Shown: one piece after another, positions 13,440 through 21,288 of the stretch | Layout of the letters: every line of letters starts with the position of its first letter | Numbering within the stretch: position 1 is the stretch's first letter | Source: JBDSEG01 sp039920165 | GTDB taxonomy: Bacteria; Pseudomonadota; Gammaproteobacteria; Burkholderiales; Burkholderiaceae_C | Length of the DNA stretch: 21,288 bases | NCBI GenBank assembly: GCA_039920165.1 | Contig: JBDSEG010000009.1 | Span: 1-21,288, forward strand | Reading direction: 5' to 3' | Made by a program: the position numbers and the translations under genes | Notes under the pieces: generated by a model | What the model was told of the DNA's origin: nothing | Databases searched by the model: none | What the model saw: only the letters and a program-made list of their open reading frames with translations

Positions 13440-16025
13440 TTGACCGACCCCACCGATCCGAAAGCCGCACCCGACGCGGCCGCACTGCCGGTCCGCGCCG
13501 ACCGTTCGCCAATTGAACGGGCGGGCGACAAGCGACCCCATGGGGACCGCCGGGCCGTGGGGGGCGACACCCTCGCCGCGCTGCTGCCGCTGGTGCCCGA
13601 GATCAAACTGCTGGTGGGCGTGTCGACCGCGGCGGTGATCATTGCCGCGCTGTATTTCGGCCGCGTCGTGCTGGTGCCGCTCGCGCTGGCCATCCTGCTC
13701 GGCTTCGTGCTCGATCCGCTGGTCGACGTCTTCCGGCGCTGGGGCCTGGCACGGCTGCCTGCCGTGATCGTGGTCATGGCGATGGTGCTCGCGCTGCTCG
13801 GCATCGCCGGCACGCTGCTCGGCAACCAGGTCAGCTCGCTCAGCGCCCAGCTTCCGATCTACCAGAGCAACATCCAGCACAAGCTGCGCGACCTGCGCGA
13901 AAAGGCGGGTCGTCCGGGCATGTTCGACGGCGCCGTGAAGACCTACAAGGCATTCAAGGACGAAGTCGAGAAGGCGGCGAAGGAAGAGGCCGAAAAAGCC
14001 GCGAAGGAAGCCGCCGAAGCGGCATCGGCGCCCGCCAGTGGCGCGGTTGCCCCGATCGGACGGCGCAAACCCGACGCGCCGCCGCCCATCCAGCGGGTGC
14101 AGGTCGAGCCGCCCCCGCCCAACGCGTTTCAGGACGCGCTAGGCTGGGTCGAAGCGAGTACCGGGCTGCTCGCCACCGCCGGCATCGTGCTCGTATTCGT
14201 GGTGCTGGTGCTGCTCGACCGCGACGACCTGCGCGACCGGCTGCTGCGGCTGTGGGGCGGCAGCCTGCATCGCTCGACCGACGCGCTCGACGAGGCCGGG
14301 CGGCGCATCACCAGATATCTGACCATGCAGCTGGTCGTCAACATGACCTACGGTGTGCCGATGGCGGCGGGCCTGTGGATGATCGGCGTGCCCGGCGCAA
14401 TCCTGTGGGGCGCGGTGGCGGCGATCATGCGTTTCGTTCCCTACGTGGGACCGATGATCTCCGCCGTGTTTCCGCTGGTGCTGGCGTTCGCGGTCGACCC
14501 CGGCTGGTCGATGGTGCTGTGGACGCTCGCGCTGATCGTCGCCATCGAGATCATCAGCAACAATATCGTCGAACCCTGGCTGTACGGCGCGAGCACCGGA
14601 CTCTCGGCGATCTCGCTGATGGCGGCGGCCACCTTCTGGACCGCGCTGTGGGGACCGGTCGGGCTGATCATGTCGACGCCGCTGACGGTGTGCCTGCTCG
14701 TCATCGGCCGGCATCTGCCGCGGCTCAAGTTTCTCGATGTGCTGCTCGGCAGCCAGCCCGCGCTCGACGCGCCCACCCGCATCTACCAGCGGCTGCTGGC
14801 CGACGATGTCGAAGGTGCGATCGAGCTCGCCACCGAACAGGTCGACGCCGACGGCGTGGCCGGTTTCTACAACGGCATCGGCCTGCCGGCGCTGCGCCTG
14901 GCCACCAGCGACGCGAGCCTGGCGACCGCCGAGCACCGCCACCGCATCGTCGTCGGCATGGAGGCGCTGATCGACGATCTGGCCGAGCAGCACCCGCCGC
15001 CCGAGCCCGATGCGCAGCACGTGGCGGTGTGCATCGGTGGCAAGTGGGAGCTTGATACGCTTGCGGCGCGCATGCTTGCCCACACGTTGTCGCTGGACGG
15101 TCAACCGGCATCGCACCGCCTCTCTGCCACGCGCAGCGCCGAATATATTGCGCAGCTCGACCTGGCCGGCGTCAAGGTCGTGTGCATCTCCTACTTCAGC
15201 CCCGAACCGCAGACCCCGGCCAAGCATTTCTGCCGCCGGCTGCGCCGCGCCTGGCCCGACCTGCACATCGTCCTTGGGCTGTGGAATGCGCCCTCCGAGT
15301 TGCTCGACGACGCGGCGGCACAGGCACTGGGCGCCGATGCGGTAGTCACATCGATGAGCGAGGCGGCGGTCAAGATCGCGCACTTTCTGGGCGACGTGCA
15401 GGCCGACGGCTATCTGCCCGCGCCGGTGCCCGAGATCGAGCCCGAGCGACTCAATGCCTTGCGCGACAGCGGCGCGCTCGACGACCGGGCGCAGCCGCTC
15501 TTCGAAGTCGCGTCACGGCGAGCCGCCGAGATCTTCGACGTGCCGATGGCCATGGTTTCGCTGATCGGCGAGCACAGCCAGCTCGTACGCGGCGTTTTCG
15601 GCAGCCTGCCGTCGCCCTCAGGTGGCGCGGGCGAGGCCGCCCGTGGCGACGACCTCGACATGCCACGCTCGCTGTCGATGTGCGGCCATGCGGTCGCCAA
15701 CGGGCAGACCCTCGTCGTTTCCGACATCGAGCGCGACCTGCGTTTCGCCGGCAATCCGGCGCTCAAGGCCAGGGGCCTGCGGTTCTATGCCGGAGCGCCG
15801 TTGACCGACGAGGCCGGCTACGTCATCGGCACCTTGTGCATCCTCGATATCCGCCCGCGCGTGCTGAACCAGCGCGAGTCGCGCCTGCTCGAAGCGATGG
15901 CGCGCGATCTGATGGAGCTGCTTCGCGCGGCGGCTACCGACTGGGGCGAACTGAATTCAGGCGCATTGCCGCCAAGCCAGCCGCCGTCGGCCACGGTCGG
16001 GCAGTTCGTACCGACCATATCCTGA
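13440..16025 (+). CDS. AI-2E-family membrane protein fused to a Rossmann-like module and a GAF domain
   Basis: 861 residues from the TTG start. The AI-2E transporter-type membrane domain spans about 50-430: paired N-terminal helices, then a soluble insert with a charged Lys/Glu/Ala helix and Pro-rich linker (about 170-235), then helices with MRFVPYVGPMISAVFPLVLAF and the family end VGLIMSTPLTVCLLVIGRHLP. Residues 446-520 are helical (IYQRLLADDVEGAIELA, FYNGIGLPALRLA). Residues 527-645 look like an alternating alpha/beta domain reminiscent of B12-binding or receiver folds, but without the cobalamin DxHxxG motif. Residues about 669-830 are a GAF domain with the usual RLNALRDSGALDD start and SMCGHAVANGQTLVV core. 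AI-2E permeases include the quorum-signal exporter TqsA and Na+/H+ antiporters; the substrate here is unknown. The cytosolic tail suggests a sensing role. Confidence 0.85.
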   Translation: MTDPTDPKAAPDAAALPVRADRSPIERAGDKRPHGDRRAVGGDTLAALLPLVPEIKLLVGVSTAAVIIAALYFGRVVLVPLALAILLGFVLDPLVDVFRRWGLARLPAVIVVMAMVLALLGIAGTLLGNQVSSLSAQLPIYQSNIQHKLRDLREKAGRPGMFDGAVKTYKAFKDEVEKAAKEEAEKAAKEAAEAASAPASGAVAPIGRRKPDAPPPIQRVQVEPPPPNAFQDALGWVEASTGLLATAGIVLVFVVLVLLDRDDLRDRLLRLWGGSLHRSTDALDEAGRRITRYLTMQLVVNMTYGVPMAAGLWMIGVPGAILWGAVAAIMRFVPYVGPMISAVFPLVLAFAVDPGWSMVLWTLALIVAIEIISNNIVEPWLYGASTGLSAISLMAAATFWTALWGPVGLIMSTPLTVCLLVIGRHLPRLKFLDVLLGSQPALDAPTRIYQRLLADDVEGAIELATEQVDADGVAGFYNGIGLPALRLATSDASLATAEHRHRIVVGMEALIDDLAEQHPPPEPDAQHVAVCIGGKWELDTLAARMLAHTLSLDGQPASHRLSATRSAEYIAQLDLAGVKVVCISYFSPEPQTPAKHFCRRLRRAWPDLHIVLGLWNAPSELLDDAAAQALGADAVVTSMSEAAVKIAHFLGDVQADGYLPAPVPEIEPERLNALRDSGALDDRAQPLFEVASRRAAEIFDVPMAMVSLIGEHSQLVRGVFGSLPSPSGGAGEAARGDDLDMPRSLSMCGHAVANGQTLVVSDIERDLRFAGNPALKARGLRFYAGAPLTDEAGYVIGTLCILDIRPRVLNQRESRLLEAMARDLMELLRAAATDWGELNSGALPPSQPPSATVGQFVPTIS

Positions 16026-16073
16026 GCGCGTTGCAGTCCGAGCCACGCGTGTGCCGCGGCGCGCGGCGGGGGC

Positions 16074-16097
16074 GGCGTCGCGCCTAGGGCGCGTGCC
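16074..16097 (+). terminator. Possible hairpin between convergent genes
   Basis: CGCGCC (16079-16084) and GGCGCG (16088-16093) pair perfectly around TAG, with a weaker outer GGC/GCC pair. A short TTTT follows about 10 bases after the stem. The hairpin lies between the convergent AI-2E-type gene and the thiamine-diphosphate enzyme gene, where transcription from both sides should end. The T-run is too short and distant for a confident intrinsic terminator. Confidence 0.3.
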
Positions 16098-16135
16098 AAC
16101 ATGGGACTTTTGCGTCCAAGAAATCTGGACTTGAA

Positions 16136-18073
16136 CTATCGCGCCTGGCACACCACGTCGACCAGCGCCGGCCGGCCGGCCTTCACTTCGGCCAGTCCGC
16201 GTTTCAGCGCGGCATTGAGCTGGCGCGGATCGCTGATCGGCCCTTCGGCAAAGACCCCGTGCGCTTGGGCGAGCTTGGCATAGTCAATCGCCGGGTGGTC
16301 GATCTCGTTGCCGATCAGGGCCCGGTCGGGCCGGCGGCCGTGCAGCGCGGCCATGCGCTGCAAGTGCATCACCTCCTGGTAATAGCCGCGGTTGTTGTGC
16401 ATCACCATCAGGAGCGGGATCTTGTGGTGCGCCGCGGTCCACAGAACGCCGGGCGAATACATCAGGTCGCCGTCGGGCTGGAAGGTAACCGACAGCAGGC
16501 CCTTGTCGCGATTGGCGAGCGCCGCGCCGATCGCGCCCGGCGCCGCGTAGCCCACGCCCTGGCCGCCCGAACCGCCGAGCATCTGGTGGAACTGCGTCGC
16601 CGGCCAGAGCGAGCGCGCCCACGGAATGCGGTCGCTCACCACCAGCGCCCACGGCTCGTTGCGGATCACGTCGTAGGTTTCCATCGCCAGGCGCGCGGTG
16701 CTGACCGGCGACAGGTCCCAGCCGCGCGCCGCCGATTCGCGCAGCAGGTCGCGCGCGGCGCGTGCCTGCGTGCCGAGCAACGTCGCGCGTTCCTGCGCCG
16801 CACGCGTGCGCTCGGCCGTCATGGCGCGCGCGACTTCCTCGATCAGCACCGGCAGGCTCGCCTGCGCATCGCCATTGATCGCGAGATCGGCATGCTGGTA
16901 GCGCTGGAAGTCCTGGTAGTTTGAGCGGATATACACATCCTGCATCGACAGATTGACCACCTTCACGCCGGTCTTGGCGACATAGCGCTGGATCTTGTGC
17001 GGATCGCTGAAGCTGTTGAACTGGCCCCACGGATCGGCCACCTCGAGCAGCAGCACCACGTCGGCCTCGCGCACCAGGGCGCGCCGGCGCTCGCTGTGGG
17101 CGAGCGGGTGCTGATTCGGAAAGTTCAGGCGTCCGCCCATATCGACCACCGGCGCGCCGAGCTTCTCGGCCAGCTGCACCAACAGGTCGACGCCGCGCTG
17201 GTCGCGCGCCATCCGGTCCGCGACGATCACCGGCGCCTTCGCATCGACGAGCCAGCGCGCGGCCTCGGCCAGCGCGGCGCGATCGCCCTGCGGCGGGATC
17301 GAGCGTGCGAGCTTCGGGATCGTCGGCGCGGGCGCATGGACCGCCTCTTCCTGCAGGTCGATATCGGCCATCACCAGCACCGGCTCCATCGGCGGCGTGG
17401 TGGCGATCTTGTAGGCCCGCACGGTCGACTCGGCGAAATGCTGGAGCGAGCCCGGCGCGTCGTCCCACTTGACGAAGTCGCGCACCAGTGCGGCGGCGTC
17501 CTGCACCGAGTGGTTCCATTCGGTGCCGGGGCGGCGCTGGTTGGCGTCGATGCCGTTGCCGGCGAACATGATCACCGGCACCCGGTCGACCCAGGCGTTG
17601 TAGACCGCCATCGCCGCGTGCTGCAGGCCGACCGTGCCGTGCAGGAAGACGCCCATCGGCTTGCCTGCCGCCTTCGCGTAGCCGTGCGCGATCGCCACCG
17701 CCGCCTCCTCGTGCAGGCAGGTCAGCAGCTCGGGTTTGGTATTGCCCGTGTAGTTGACGAGCGACTCGTGCAGGCTGCGAAAGCTCGAGCCCGGATTGGT
17801 CGAGACGTACTGCAGGTCGAGGGTGCGGATCACGTCCATCATGAAGTCCGAGCCCGGCCGCTCGATCAGCCGTTCGCTGCGCGACGGTGCGGCCGCCGAG
17901 GCCGCCGCACCCGACCCGCTGGCAGCGCGCGCCGGTGCCTCGGCGGGCTGCGCCATCGTGCCGGCCGCAGCGGCGCTGCCGGCCGCGGCCACCGCCTGCT
18001 TCAGAAAGTCGCGGCGGGCGGGGTCGGTGCGCGGTGATTCGGTGGATGCGGGTTCGGGATTCGATTCGTTCAT
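16136..18073 (-). CDS. Thiamine-diphosphate-dependent enzyme with twin-arginine signal
   Basis: 645-residue enzyme of the acetolactate synthase / benzoylformate decarboxylase superfamily. The N-terminal Pyr domain has the catalytic-Glu motif LLTCLHEEAAVAIAHGYAKA (Glu 122/123). A central Rossmann domain (about 270-440) has ADVVLLLEVADPWGQF. The C-terminal PP domain has the ThDP/Mg2+ motif GDL (535-537), a variant of GDG, ending at NN (560-561). The first ~65 residues are unlike the cytoplasmic family: ARRDFLKQAVAAAGSAAAAGT has a twin-arginine motif (20-21), followed by an Ala/Ser-rich linker. This suggests Tat export to the periplasm or retention at the membrane. The ATG at 18073 has AGGAG (18083-18087) at good spacing. 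Last gene of a probable four-gene operon. The substrate is unknown; C-C lyase/ligase or decarboxylase chemistry is expected. Confidence 0.85.
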   Translation of the reverse strand: MNESNPEPASTESPRTDPARRDFLKQAVAAAGSAAAAGTMAQPAEAPARAASGSGAAASAAAPSRSERLIERPGSDFMMDVIRTLDLQYVSTNPGSSFRSLHESLVNYTGNTKPELLTCLHEEAAVAIAHGYAKAAGKPMGVFLHGTVGLQHAAMAVYNAWVDRVPVIMFAGNGIDANQRRPGTEWNHSVQDAAALVRDFVKWDDAPGSLQHFAESTVRAYKIATTPPMEPVLVMADIDLQEEAVHAPAPTIPKLARSIPPQGDRAALAEAARWLVDAKAPVIVADRMARDQRGVDLLVQLAEKLGAPVVDMGGRLNFPNQHPLAHSERRRALVREADVVLLLEVADPWGQFNSFSDPHKIQRYVAKTGVKVVNLSMQDVYIRSNYQDFQRYQHADLAINGDAQASLPVLIEEVARAMTAERTRAAQERATLLGTQARAARDLLRESAARGWDLSPVSTARLAMETYDVIRNEPWALVVSDRIPWARSLWPATQFHQMLGGSGGQGVGYAAPGAIGAALANRDKGLLSVTFQPDGDLMYSPGVLWTAAHHKIPLLMVMHNNRGYYQEVMHLQRMAALHGRRPDRALIGNEIDHPAIDYAKLAQAHGVFAEGPISDPRQLNAALKRGLAEVKAGRPALVDVVCQAR

Positions 18074-18082
18074 GGGTGGGAT

Positions 18083-18087
18083 CTCCT
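18083..18087 (-). promoter_or_regulatory. Ribosome binding site of the thiamine-diphosphate enzyme gene
   Basis: Minus-strand AGGAG, nine bases before the ATG at 18073, in the 16-base gap after the hydrolase stop. It fixes the start that includes the twin-arginine leader. Confidence 0.65.
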
Positions 18088-18089
18088 GG

Positions 18090-19103
18090 TCATCGAGGGA
18101 TCGGCAGGTCGGTGGATGGCAGACGGCGGTCGCGCTGCCAGCGCGCGGTCGCATCGACAAGGTGTCGCGCCACGGCCGGGTGGCGCGAGGAGTGGCCGGC
18201 ACCGGTCACCGCCAGCAGCGTCGAGCCGGGCCAGGCGCGTTGAAGTTCGATTGCGGCCTGCGGCGGCGTGACCGCATCGCGCAGGCCTTGCACCATCACA
18301 CCCGGCACGCCGCGCAGGCGGCCGGCATCGCGCAGCAACTGGCCCTCGTCGAGAAACCAGCCGTGGCGCGCGTAGTGCACGCCGATGCGGGCGCTTGCGA
18401 GTAAGGCCCCGGGGTCGGTGTGCGGCGGCGTCGAGTGGTCGGACGCGGACGAGTCGTCGTCCATCAGTGCCAGCTCCCAGTCGAGCCAGGCCCGGGCGGC
18501 GGTAGCCTCGATCGCGGGATCGCCGCTGTGCAGCGCGTGGGCGCACGCCCCGAGCAGGTCGCGATCGGCGCACGCCGGCAAAGCCGCCAGCAGCCGCGCC
18601 CACGCCTGCGGATGCGAGCGCGCTGCGCCGTCGCGCCCGTACAGCCAGCGCCGCTCGCGTGCGGTTGCGGTGAAGATGCCGCGCAGCACGAGGCCGGCGA
18701 CGCGCTCGGGATGCGCCTGCGCATACGCGAGCGCGAGCGTCGCACCCCACGAGCCGCCGAACACCTGCCAACGCTCGATCTGCCGGTGCCGGCGCAGCGT
18801 CTCGATATCGCGCAGCAGGTGGGCCGTGGTATTTTCGACCAGACTGCCCGCAGGCCACGAGCGTCCCGCGCCGCGCTGGTCGAACAGGACGATGCGGCAG
18901 CGCGCCGGGTCGAACCAGCGCCGGTCGTCGGCGTTGCATCCCGCGCCCGGTCCGCCGTGCACGAAAAGCACCGGTATGCCGAGCGGGTGGCCGCACTCCT
19001 CCCAGTGGATCGCATGGCCGTCGCCGACGTCGAGCAGGGCGTTCGCGTGGCAGGCGATCGGCGGGTGCATGGCTTGCCAGGCATGGACGGGGATGTTGTC
19101 CAT
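18090..19103 (-). CDS. Proline iminopeptidase-type alpha/beta hydrolase (peptidase S33)
   Basis: 337-residue cytoplasmic hydrolase of the prolyl aminopeptidase family, which removes N-terminal proline from peptides; relatives also cleave amides and esters. Oxyanion-hole motif HGGPG (49-53), family block DQRGAGRSWP (75-84), nucleophile elbow GGSWG (116-120, Ser118), Asp in GLRDAVTPP and His in TGAGHSS complete the triad. Length and motif order are normal for bacterial Pip. The ATG at 19103 lies 11 bases after the EutA-like stop; a longer frame upstream is antisense or out of frame with that gene. In this operon it may act on an amide or ester intermediate rather than on peptides (inference). 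Confidence 0.88.
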   Translation of the reverse strand: MDNIPVHAWQAMHPPIACHANALLDVGDGHAIHWEECGHPLGIPVLFVHGGPGAGCNADDRRWFDPARCRIVLFDQRGAGRSWPAGSLVENTTAHLLRDIETLRRHRQIERWQVFGGSWGATLALAYAQAHPERVAGLVLRGIFTATARERRWLYGRDGAARSHPQAWARLLAALPACADRDLLGACAHALHSGDPAIEATAARAWLDWELALMDDDSSASDHSTPPHTDPGALLASARIGVHYARHGWFLDEGQLLRDAGRLRGVPGVMVQGLRDAVTPPQAAIELQRAWPGSTLLAVTGAGHSSRHPAVARHLVDATARWQRDRRLPSTDLPIPR

Positions 19104-19114
19104 CGCAGGCCGTG

Positions 19115-20641
19115 CTAGGTCGTGTCCCGACCGAGCGCGGCGCTTTGCGGAAAGACCAGTGACTTGATGACGACCGGCACCGCGCCGGCACGCTCGAGCA
19201 GGGCGCCGATATCGATGAAGTCGAACTCGTGCAGCACGATGCCGTCGATCGAGACGACCGGGTTCGCGAGCGCACGTTCGCTGTGCGCGTGGATGCCGAC
19301 GAGGCCTCCGACATCGCCGTCGCCGACCAGGACCAGCGGCAGGCCGGCTTCGAGCAAGGGCGCGAGGCCGAGCACGATGCCGCGACACAGCGCATCGAGC
19401 CGGGCATAGCTCGCCGAGCCCTGCCAGCGGTAGAACAGCGCGACCGCGCGCTCGCCGTGCTGCAGGTCCATGCGGCGCAGCGCCGCACCGAGGGCGAGTG
19501 CGATCGCTTGCGGGTCGAGCACTTCGGCATCGAGCGGCAGCGCCGGTGCAATGACCGCCACGTTGCGCAGCGGCAGCGTCTCGCGCGGCTCGACGAAAAT
19601 GGTGGCGCCGCTCACCTGGACCGTGAACTGCGAGGCGCCGAGCACGGTCGCGCGGATGCCCTGGCCGGCGCTTTCGATGCGCGGCCCCCAGGTGCGCACG
19701 CGGGTCGCGATCGCCTGTGCAAGCGCCGCGCCGAGATCGCCGAAGCTGCGTATTTCGCGGCCCTCGATGTACTCGGCCACACCGCCCGAGAAGCACACGA
19801 TGTCGGGCCGCCTGGTGCCGCTCAAAGGTTCCAGTCGCAGCAGCGCCGTCGTCGGCGCCGTGATCGCCGCCCCGCCCTGCAGCGCCTCGAAAAGCCGGTC
19901 AGCCATGCGCTCGACGAGGCGCTGCAAGCCCTGCGCATCGGGAACCGCGCCGAGCGTGAGCGCGAGCCCGGTTTCATCCGCCAGCGCCTGCCCCGCGGGC
20001 TCGATGCGAACCAGCCGTCCGGCCTCGTCCATCGCGAGGATGCGCGCGCCGATATCGATCGCGCTCTGCTCGACCACAGCGCCTGACTCGCACACGGCGA
20101 TCTTCGACGTGCCGCCGCCGATATCCACGTTCATGACCCGCGCCGCCGCGCGTATCGACAGCGCCGCCGCGCCCGAGCCGAGCGCGGCGAGCGTGGTCTC
20201 CAGCGCATCGCCGGCGCTCAACGCGACGAAGCGTCCGGCCTGCGCCGAGAACAGCTCGCCGATCGCGCGCGCATTGCTGCGCCGGACCGCGACGCCGGTG
20301 AGGATGAGCGCGCCGCTGTCGATCTGCTCGGGCGCCAGTCCGGCGAGCGCGTACTGGCGATCGACGAAGGTGCGCAGTGCATCGGCATCGATGGCCGTGT
20401 CCTGCGCATACGGCGTGAGCAGCACTTCGGATTCGTGCAGCACGACCCGCTCGGAGACGATGTAGCGGTTGTCCGTCCGCTCGAGCAGCAGGCGCGAGAA
20501 AACCAGGTGCGAGGTCGACGAGCCGATATCGACGCCGACCGTCGTGAGCCGGATCTCGTCCTCGAACTCGAGGCTGCGCCCGACATTGCTGAAGAAGACG
20601 CGGCCGCCGGCGGGTGGGTTCACGGCGGCCGCCTCGCTCAT
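19115..20641 (-). CDS. Second EutA-family ASKHA ATPase (no His tails)
   Basis: 508-residue EutA-family protein. Nucleotide-binding motifs: VGVDIGSSTS (36-43 region), VDIGGGTSK (172-180) and CFSGGVAEY (283-291). The order and spacing match the His-tailed paralog at 821-2617. Both also share ~100 extra C-terminal residues beyond classical EutA, ending in a common pattern: DGIVLHEFDFIDIG...VPVVIKSLVF here and DGITLWGFDYIDLG...VPVTIKSLVF there. The His-rich extensions are absent. The ATG at 20641 is 4 bases after the cupin stop, so the genes are coupled. EutA reactivates coenzyme B12-dependent ethanolamine ammonia-lyase, but neither subunit of that enzyme is in the window, so another client is likely (inference). 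Confidence 0.87.
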   Translation of the reverse strand: MSEAAAVNPPAGGRVFFSNVGRSLEFEDEIRLTTVGVDIGSSTSHLVFSRLLLERTDNRYIVSERVVLHESEVLLTPYAQDTAIDADALRTFVDRQYALAGLAPEQIDSGALILTGVAVRRSNARAIGELFSAQAGRFVALSAGDALETTLAALGSGAAALSIRAAARVMNVDIGGGTSKIAVCESGAVVEQSAIDIGARILAMDEAGRLVRIEPAGQALADETGLALTLGAVPDAQGLQRLVERMADRLFEALQGGAAITAPTTALLRLEPLSGTRRPDIVCFSGGVAEYIEGREIRSFGDLGAALAQAIATRVRTWGPRIESAGQGIRATVLGASQFTVQVSGATIFVEPRETLPLRNVAVIAPALPLDAEVLDPQAIALALGAALRRMDLQHGERAVALFYRWQGSASYARLDALCRGIVLGLAPLLEAGLPLVLVGDGDVGGLVGIHAHSERALANPVVSIDGIVLHEFDFIDIGALLERAGAVPVVIKSLVFPQSAALGRDTT

Positions 20642-20645
20642 ACGA

Positions 20646-21288
20646 TCATTCGGCCGCGTTCGGACGCGAGACGACGACCTCGCCCTGCGAGGCGCCCTCG
20701 GGCTTCACGTACCACGACGGGTCCATGCGGTTCTCGACGCCGTTGGCCTTCAGCGTCGCCTCGTACTCGCGGCGCAGGTAAGGGTCCTCCATCCAGTAAG
20801 GGATGGCGGTGCCGCCTTCGTTGACGTCGATCGCGGTGTAGTCGGTGTGCTTGGCGCCCGGAGCGCCGGGGTCGCGGCCCGGGTTGTGCGGCCCGAACCA
20901 GGCGGTCAGGCGCAGCGGCTCGGCGCCGGCGCTGAAGTGCTGGTGGTACCAGCGCGCGCCGCCGGGCGCGGCCGTCACCATGCCGAACTGCTCGTAGTCC
21001 ACGCGCATGATCTCGTTGGCGTGACCGGTCTCCCACGGCCGCTCGCCCAGGCGCTCGGGCCACGAGTAGGTGTATCCCTTGCCGGTGAGGCAGATCAGCA
21101 CCGCGGCCGAGGTGTGGGCGTGCGCCTTGGAATAGCGGCCGTTCTCGTGTTGGCCGATCCAGAAATAGAAGCAGTTGCCCGTCATGAAGGGCTCGACCCG
21201 GCGCCAGCCGAGCGAGCGCCGGTTGTCGAGCGGCAGGTCGCAGTGCACGACGTCGGGGATGAAGTTGGTGCGCCGCATCGCGAGGCCG
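20646..21288 (-). CDS. Cupin-domain protein (5' end probably outside the window)
   Basis: At least 210 residues of a cupin, a beta-barrel metal-binding fold that includes many dioxygenases and isomerases. Metal-ligand blocks are KAHAHTSAAVLICLTGKGYTY (HxH; the usual Glu is replaced) and ARWYHQHFSAGAEPLRL. A long C-terminal segment follows (IPYWMEDPYLRREYEATLK). An ATG at 21278 is possible but has no ribosome binding site. The frame stays open to the edge and related bicupins are longer, so I treat it as 5' partial. First visible gene of the operon with the EutA-like ATPase, hydrolase and thiamine-diphosphate enzyme. It could be the metalloenzyme partner of that set, but the sequence alone does not show its reaction. 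Confidence 0.75.
   Translation of the reverse strand, partial: GLAMRRTNFIPDVVHCDLPLDNRRSLGWRRVEPFMTGNCFYFWIGQHENGRYSKAHAHTSAAVLICLTGKGYTYSWPERLGERPWETGHANEIMRVDYEQFGMVTAAPGGARWYHQHFSAGAEPLRLTAWFGPHNPGRDPGAPGAKHTDYTAIDVNEGGTAIPYWMEDPYLRREYEATLKANGVENRMDPSWYVKPEGASQGEVVVSRPNAAE

Noticed and set aside
15018..15380. Cobalamin-binding domain in the AI-2E fusion
   Set aside because: The alpha/beta pattern is suggestive, but the DxHxxG cobalamin ligand motif is absent, so B12 binding is not claimed.
16997..18037. 346-residue plus-strand frame rich in Arg/His
   Set aside because: Exact shadow of the thiamine-diphosphate enzyme gene; no signal or motif of its own.
1..21288. CRISPR arrays, tRNA/rRNA genes, integrase or transposase genes
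   Set aside because: No regularly spaced repeats, no tRNA-like cloverleaf with anticodon/T-loop motifs and no transposase or integrase motif was found by eye on either strand.

Overview
The window is GC-rich proteobacterial DNA. Its codon usage, the patatin and sox gene types and the split chrA pair suggest a betaproteobacterium, probably Burkholderiales-like. This is inferred from gene content only; there is no rRNA or other marker in the window. Genes are tightly packed, with many 1-4 base stop/start overlaps.

Region A (1-6009, plus strand) is a probable operon entered from the left: an NADH:[2Fe-2S] flavin oxygenase-type reductase (5' end outside the window), an EutA-family ASKHA ATPase with histidine-rich tails at both ends, a class II aldolase, a NiCoT-like Ni/Co permease, a two-gene chromate-transporter (ChrA) pair, a small secreted cytochrome c and a SnoaL/NTF2-fold protein. 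The ATPase has no ethanolamine ammonia-lyase beside it. Its His-rich tails and the nearby permease point to a metal- or corrinoid-linked activation system.

Region B (6032-10445) mixes a live gene cluster with wreckage. A minus-strand soxXYZA operon (periplasmic thiosulfate oxidation) sits between a broken secreted-protein gene (in-frame stop plus frameshift), an isoquinoline-1-oxidoreductase-type iorAB pair collapsed by a large internal deletion, and a decayed patatin-like phospholipase gene. A 95-bp palindromic repeat-like element lies directly in front of soxX and contains its likely start codon.

Region C (10456-13241, minus) carries two tandem paralogous histidine kinases with RsbRD-like N-termini. 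They share upstream motifs, and no response regulator is beside them. Divergent from them (13440-16025, plus) is an AI-2E-type membrane protein extended by a helical plus Rossmann-like module and a GAF domain.

Region D (16136-21288, minus) is a second probable operon, read from the right edge: a cupin (5' end probably outside the window), a second EutA-family ATPase without His tails, a proline-iminopeptidase-type hydrolase and a thiamine-diphosphate enzyme with a twin-arginine signal. The two EutA-like proteins share a C-terminal extension and stand in two catabolic-looking operons facing each other. They are the best lead for an undescribed enzyme-reactivation system. No tRNA, rRNA, CRISPR array, integrase or transposase gene was seen.
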